This document shows positions 59,851 to 64,000 of a stretch of 64,000 nt of DNA, piece after piece (the first letter of the stretch is position 1; every line of letters begins with the position of its first letter). Source of the stretch: DATBQN01 sp963755825 (GTDB taxonomy: Bacteria > Acidobacteriota > Thermoanaerobaculia > Multivoradales > UBA5704). The notes under the pieces are model-generated. The model ran no database searches. It saw only the letters and a list, made by a program, of their open reading frames with translations, and had not been told where the DNA came from. The stretch lies in contig CAVWLA010000001.1 in the NCBI GenBank assembly GCA_963755825.1, forward strand, positions 1,302,001 through 1,366,000, given 5' to 3'. Made by a program: the position numbers and the translations under genes.

Positions 59851-60267
59851 TCAGTCCTTCTTGCCCTGGGCGATGTCCCAGGCGTCGAGCACGAGGAGGA
59901 GGTTCATCAGGCCGGCGGTGAGGATGAACGCCGTGCCGTACTCGAACCCCGCGGAGACGATGTCCCCATGATAGCCGACGAGGTAGCGGAGGACGAAATA
60001 GGGGACGCCGAGACCCATGCAGCCGAGGGTCGCGAGGTAGGTGAGCGGCTGGCCCTCGACGGGGACGTAGAGGTTTCCCTGGAGGACGCAGCCGATCCAG
60101 AGCGTCGCCACGACGAGCACGAAGAAGAGCACCCCGCGCGCCGTCTTGCGCAGCATCAGGTGCCCGGCGCCGGGGACGATCCAGGCGAGGAACGCCGCGA
60201 GCAGAGGGCTCGCGACGGCGACGCGCTCGGGGATCTCCGCCGCTGGGGGACTGCCGGGTTCCACCAC
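59851..60267 (-). CDS. Small membrane protein, DUF6677-like
   Basis: 138 residues if started at the GTG at 60267, which follows GGAGG that overlaps the end of the HIT gene. Four hydrophobic helices; LAAFLAWIVPGAGHLMLRKT with the pattern P-G-A-G-H-L is typical of small TM2-like or DUF6677 proteins, and a second Cys-containing helix follows (ATLGCMGLGVPYFVLRYL). C-terminus is charged (DIAQGKKD). Lies five bases after the HIT gene. Function not known. Confidence 0.7.
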   Translation of the reverse strand: MVEPGSPPAAEIPERVAVASPLLAAFLAWIVPGAGHLMLRKTARGVLFFVLVVATLWIGCVLQGNLYVPVEGQPLTYLATLGCMGLGVPYFVLRYLVGYHGDIVSAGFEYGTAFILTAGLMNLLLVLDAWDIAQGKKD

Positions 60268-60272
60268 GTTCG

Positions 60273-60761
60273 CTAAGCCTCCGTCGAAAAGAGCGCGCGC
60301 AGGCGCTCGCGCGTGTGGCGGAGGTCCTCGGGCAGCAGCCTCACCCCGGCCAGCACGGTCATGAAGTTGGTGTCGCCGTTCCAGCGCGGCACCACGTGGA
60401 AATGATAGTGGCTCGGCACGCCGGCGCCGGCCGGGGTGCCGAGGTTGATGCCCATGTTGAAGCCGTGCGGCTGGTAGGCGGCGCCGAGCACCCGCTGGCT
60501 CTTCAGGACCAGCGGCCAGAACTCGGCCCGCGCCTCCTCGCTGCTCTCCTGCGGCGAGGCGAGATGGGCGAGCGGCGCCACCATCAGGTGGCCGTTCGAG
60601 TAGGGATGCAGATTGAGCATCACCAGGTGGTGGCTGCCGGTCGCCACCACCAACCCGTCGGCGTCGTCCGGATTGCGGGCGGCGGCGCAGAAGAAGCACT
60701 CGGTCGGCTCAGCGCTCTTGGTGATGTAGGCATACCTCCAGGGGGTGAGGAGAATCTCCAT
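60273..60761 (-). CDS. HIT family protein (AP4A-phosphorylase/hydrolase-like)
   Basis: 162 residues. ECFFC at 21-25 suggests a structural zinc site, LMVAPLAHLASPQE follows, and the histidine triad is HYHFHVVPRW. This pattern occurs in Ap4A phosphorylase-like HIT proteins that hydrolyse or phosphorolyse dinucleoside polyphosphates. It lies 12 bp after the IHF/HU gene. Confidence 0.92.
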   Translation of the reverse strand: MEILLTPWRYAYITKSAEPTECFFCAAARNPDDADGLVVATGSHHLVMLNLHPYSNGHLMVAPLAHLASPQESSEEARAEFWPLVLKSQRVLGAAYQPHGFNMGINLGTPAGAGVPSHYHFHVVPRWNGDTNFMTVLAGVRLLPEDLRHTRERLRALFSTEA

Positions 60762-60773
60762 CCCGTCGCCGGC

Positions 60774-61079
60774 TCAGCACTCGTCGTTGAGCAGCTCGCG
60801 CAGCTCCTTGCCGGGCTTGAAGTAGGGGATGCGCTTCGGCGGCACCTTGACGCGGTCGCCGGTCTTCGGGTTGCGGCCGGTGCGCGCGCCGCGGTGACGG
60901 ATGCGGAAGCTGCCGAAGCCGCGCAGCTCGATCTTCTCCCCGTCCTTGAGCGAGTGGACGATGCTGTCGAACACCGTGTTGACGATGATCTCGGCGTGCT
61001 TCTTGGTGAGCTGGGTGGTGCGGGCGACCTCCTCCACCAGCTCCGCCTTGGTCATGCCGTCTTTCGAGGATAGCGTCAT
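60774..61079 (-). CDS. HU/IHF-family DNA-binding protein
   Basis: 101 residues. MTKAELVEEVA begins the dimerisation helices, followed by GFGSFRIRHRGARTGRNP, where the Arg/Pro-rich beta-arm (TGRNPKTGDRVKVPPKR) inserts in the DNA minor groove, and YFKPGKELRELLN. The rpsA-adjacent position and GARTGRNPKTG arm fit the IHF beta group in proteobacteria, though HU cannot be ruled out. A short inverted repeat, CCCTTT / AAAGGG, lies at its ribosome-binding site. Confidence 0.9.
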   Translation of the reverse strand: MTLSSKDGMTKAELVEEVARTTQLTKKHAEIIVNTVFDSIVHSLKDGEKIELRGFGSFRIRHRGARTGRNPKTGDRVKVPPKRIPYFKPGKELRELLNDEC

Positions 61080-61148
61080 CTCCCGTCCCTTTCCGAAAGG
61101 GTGGCGCGGGCCCTCTGCCCTGCGGCCCGCACCCGCCCGGTCCCACGG

Positions 61149-63035
<1,887 letters not shown>

Positions 63036-63138
63036 AGAAAAACGTACCTCCTTGGGTTTGGATTCAGGCCTCCGCCTGTGGCCCCGGCGATCTGGGGGGG
63101 TCGAGCTCTGCTAACTCGTTGAGAACTCGGGGAGTTGG

Positions 63139-63167
63139 AGTATAGGGTCCCGGCCGTGGGGTGTCAA
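63139..63167 (-). promoter_or_regulatory. Sigma70-type promoter of rpsA
   Basis: On the minus strand TTGACA (63162-63167, perfect -35) and TATACT (63139-63144, 5 of 6 to -10) are separated by 17 bases. The predicted start near 63131 leaves a leader of about 95 bases before the rpsA ATG. This is the clearest promoter in the window. Confidence 0.8.
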
Positions 63168-63254
63168 TCCACGCGGCGGCCCGAAAAACCGCCTGCCGCG
63201 GCGGTCATCGCCGCCGCCGGCGGCCGCTCCTCCGGCGATCCCCGAGCGAGGTTC

Positions 63255-64000
63255 TCACAGATCAGGGTGCGGGCCGCCCGGCCGGCGGGCCGCCGCGCGC
63301 TCGAGCGCGGCTTCGACCTCGGAGTGGATCTCCGGGCGCGCGGGGCCGGCGGCGTCGAGGGCGGCGGCGAGCGCCCGCATCGCGGCCGGCCCGCCGATCC
63401 GCCCCAGCGCCCAGGCGGCATGACCGGCGACCTCCGGCTCGGCCGAAGCGAGGGCGCGCGAGAGCGGCTCGACGTAGCGCGCCTCGCCGCGGTTTCCCAT
63501 GGCGACGGCGGCGTTCCTCTGCAGGCCGGCGAGCTTCGGGCGCTTCATCGGGCTGCCGCGGAAGCGCTCGACGTAGCTCTCGCGGTCGAGGCCGAGAAGG
63601 CCGGCGAGGTCGAGCTCGGCCCGCTCGGCCGGCAGCGCCAGCTGTCCGCGCAGGGTACCTGGCACCTCCTGCAAGGTACCTGGCACCTCGGATTCCAAGG
63701 TACCTGGCACCTTCTGCGGGGTACCTGGCACCTCGTCCGGCTCCTGGTTCCAGGGGCAGACCTCCTGGCAGACGTCGCAGCCGAAGACCCAGTCCCCCAT
63801 CCCGGCGCGGCGCTCCTCGGGGATGGCGCCGCGGTGCTCGATCGTCCAGTAGGAGATGCAGCGGTTGGCGTCCAGCCGGTACGGCTCGGGCAGGGCGCCG
63901 GTCGGGCAGGCGTCGAGGCAGCGGGTGCAGCTGCCGCAGAGGTCGGCGAGCGGGACGTCGGGATCGAGGTCGAGGGTGGTGAAGAGCTCGCCGAGGAGGA
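63255..64000 (-). CDS. queG: Epoxyqueuosine reductase, 5' part outside window
   Basis: The visible C-terminal 247 residues continue beyond base 64000; an internal ATG at 63800 is not the start, since the frame upstream encodes the first ferredoxin-like cluster (LCGSCTRCLDACPTGAL) and DANRCISYWTIEHRG. The second cluster is GCDVCQEVCPWNQ. Two 4Fe-4S clusters and a cobalamin-binding domain define QueG, which reduces epoxyqueuosine to queuosine in tRNA wobble positions. The C-terminal HEAT-like repeats (AGHAAWALGRIGGPAAMRAL) bind tRNA. Between clusters and HEAT repeats lies an insertion of four VPGT units from a short DNA repeat. Confidence 0.93.
   Translation of the reverse strand, partial: LLGELFTTLDLDPDVPLADLCGSCTRCLDACPTGALPEPYRLDANRCISYWTIEHRGAIPEERRAGMGDWVFGCDVCQEVCPWNQEPDEVPGTPQKVPGTLESEVPGTLQEVPGTLRGQLALPAERAELDLAGLLGLDRESYVERFRGSPMKRPKLAGLQRNAAVAMGNRGEARYVEPLSRALASAEPEVAGHAAWALGRIGGPAAMRALAAALDAAGPARPEIHSEVEAALERAAARRPGGPHPDL
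63654..63733. repeat. Four-copy GGTACCTGGCACCT repeat inside queG
   Basis: Identical 14-base units begin at 63654, 63675, 63699 and 63720. Start-to-start spacings are 21, 24 and 21 bases, all multiples of three, so the queG frame is kept and each unit codes V-P-G-T on the minus strand. The core contains the palindrome GGTACC. Confidence 0.9.

Noticed and set aside
63654..63733. CRISPR array
   Set aside because: Repeat units are 14 bases and spacers only 7-10 bases, inside a coding frame; not CRISPR-like.

Overview
The window is a GC-rich (about 70 percent by eye) chromosomal stretch of a Gram-negative bacterium. Lipid A genes (lpxB, msbA), a TonB-dependent receptor, a NodT-type outer-membrane channel and many signal-peptide or lipoprotein proteins all require an outer membrane. 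The housekeeping order queG - rpsA - IHF/HU - HIT - DUF6677-like - lpxB - msbA - DUF374 acyltransferase - yicC - gmk - rpoZ - coaBC - type-4 UDG, the acidobacterial-style secreted trypsin-like protease, and the abundance of sensor kinases and secreted peptidases suggest Acidobacteriota (Thermoanaerobaculia/Holophagae-like). That placement is inference from gene content and order; no search was run. No rRNA, tRNA, CRISPR array, prophage or insertion sequence was recognised.

Layout. 1-9.4 kb: end of a membrane glycosyltransferase-like protein, a secreted trypsin-like protease, an OmpR-type two-component pair, a secreted S9 prolyl-oligopeptidase and a formate/nitrite-type channel. 9.4-15.8 kb: a five-gene signalling operon (TonB plug receptor, YfiR-like periplasmic protein, CHASE8-like histidine kinase, Rcp1-like single-domain regulator, hybrid kinase). 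16.1-25.2 kb: an MdtABC-type RND efflux operon with its outer-membrane factor; adaptor and both pumps are broken by many small indels. 25.7-31.3 kb: a Cache-type receptor Ser/Thr kinase, a LysM-FecR protein, an AI-2E-type permease and tatA. 31.4-36.5 kb: two secreted S33 hydrolases, a GT-C-like membrane protein and an NRAMP-related transporter, the last three genes tightly coupled. 36.6-43.7 kb: a dicarboxylate/amino-acid symporter, then thrC, a serine hydrolase, thiolase, SDR and FAD oxidase. 43.9-50.0 kb: two glycosyltransferases, a UDP-galactopyranose-mutase-like flavoprotein, a BTAD regulator and an ECF sigma factor. 50.1-64 kb: the housekeeping block, read on the minus strand from a near-consensus sigma70 promoter before rpsA and interrupted once by a plus-strand secreted protein gene flanked by palindromic repeats.

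How the parts may work together. Secreted S9, S33 and trypsin-like peptidases with a dicarboxylate/amino-acid symporter and amine or amino-acid oxidase fit a protein- and amino-acid-consuming heterotroph. The YfiR plus CHASE8 operon looks like the YfiBNR periplasmic sensing logic with a phosphorelay output in place of a cyclic-di-GMP synthase; it is the most promising candidate for an under-described system here. The 20.5-26.3 kb segment carries about 16 frame-disrupting indels although the encoded residues stay well conserved, so sequence error is more likely than gene decay.
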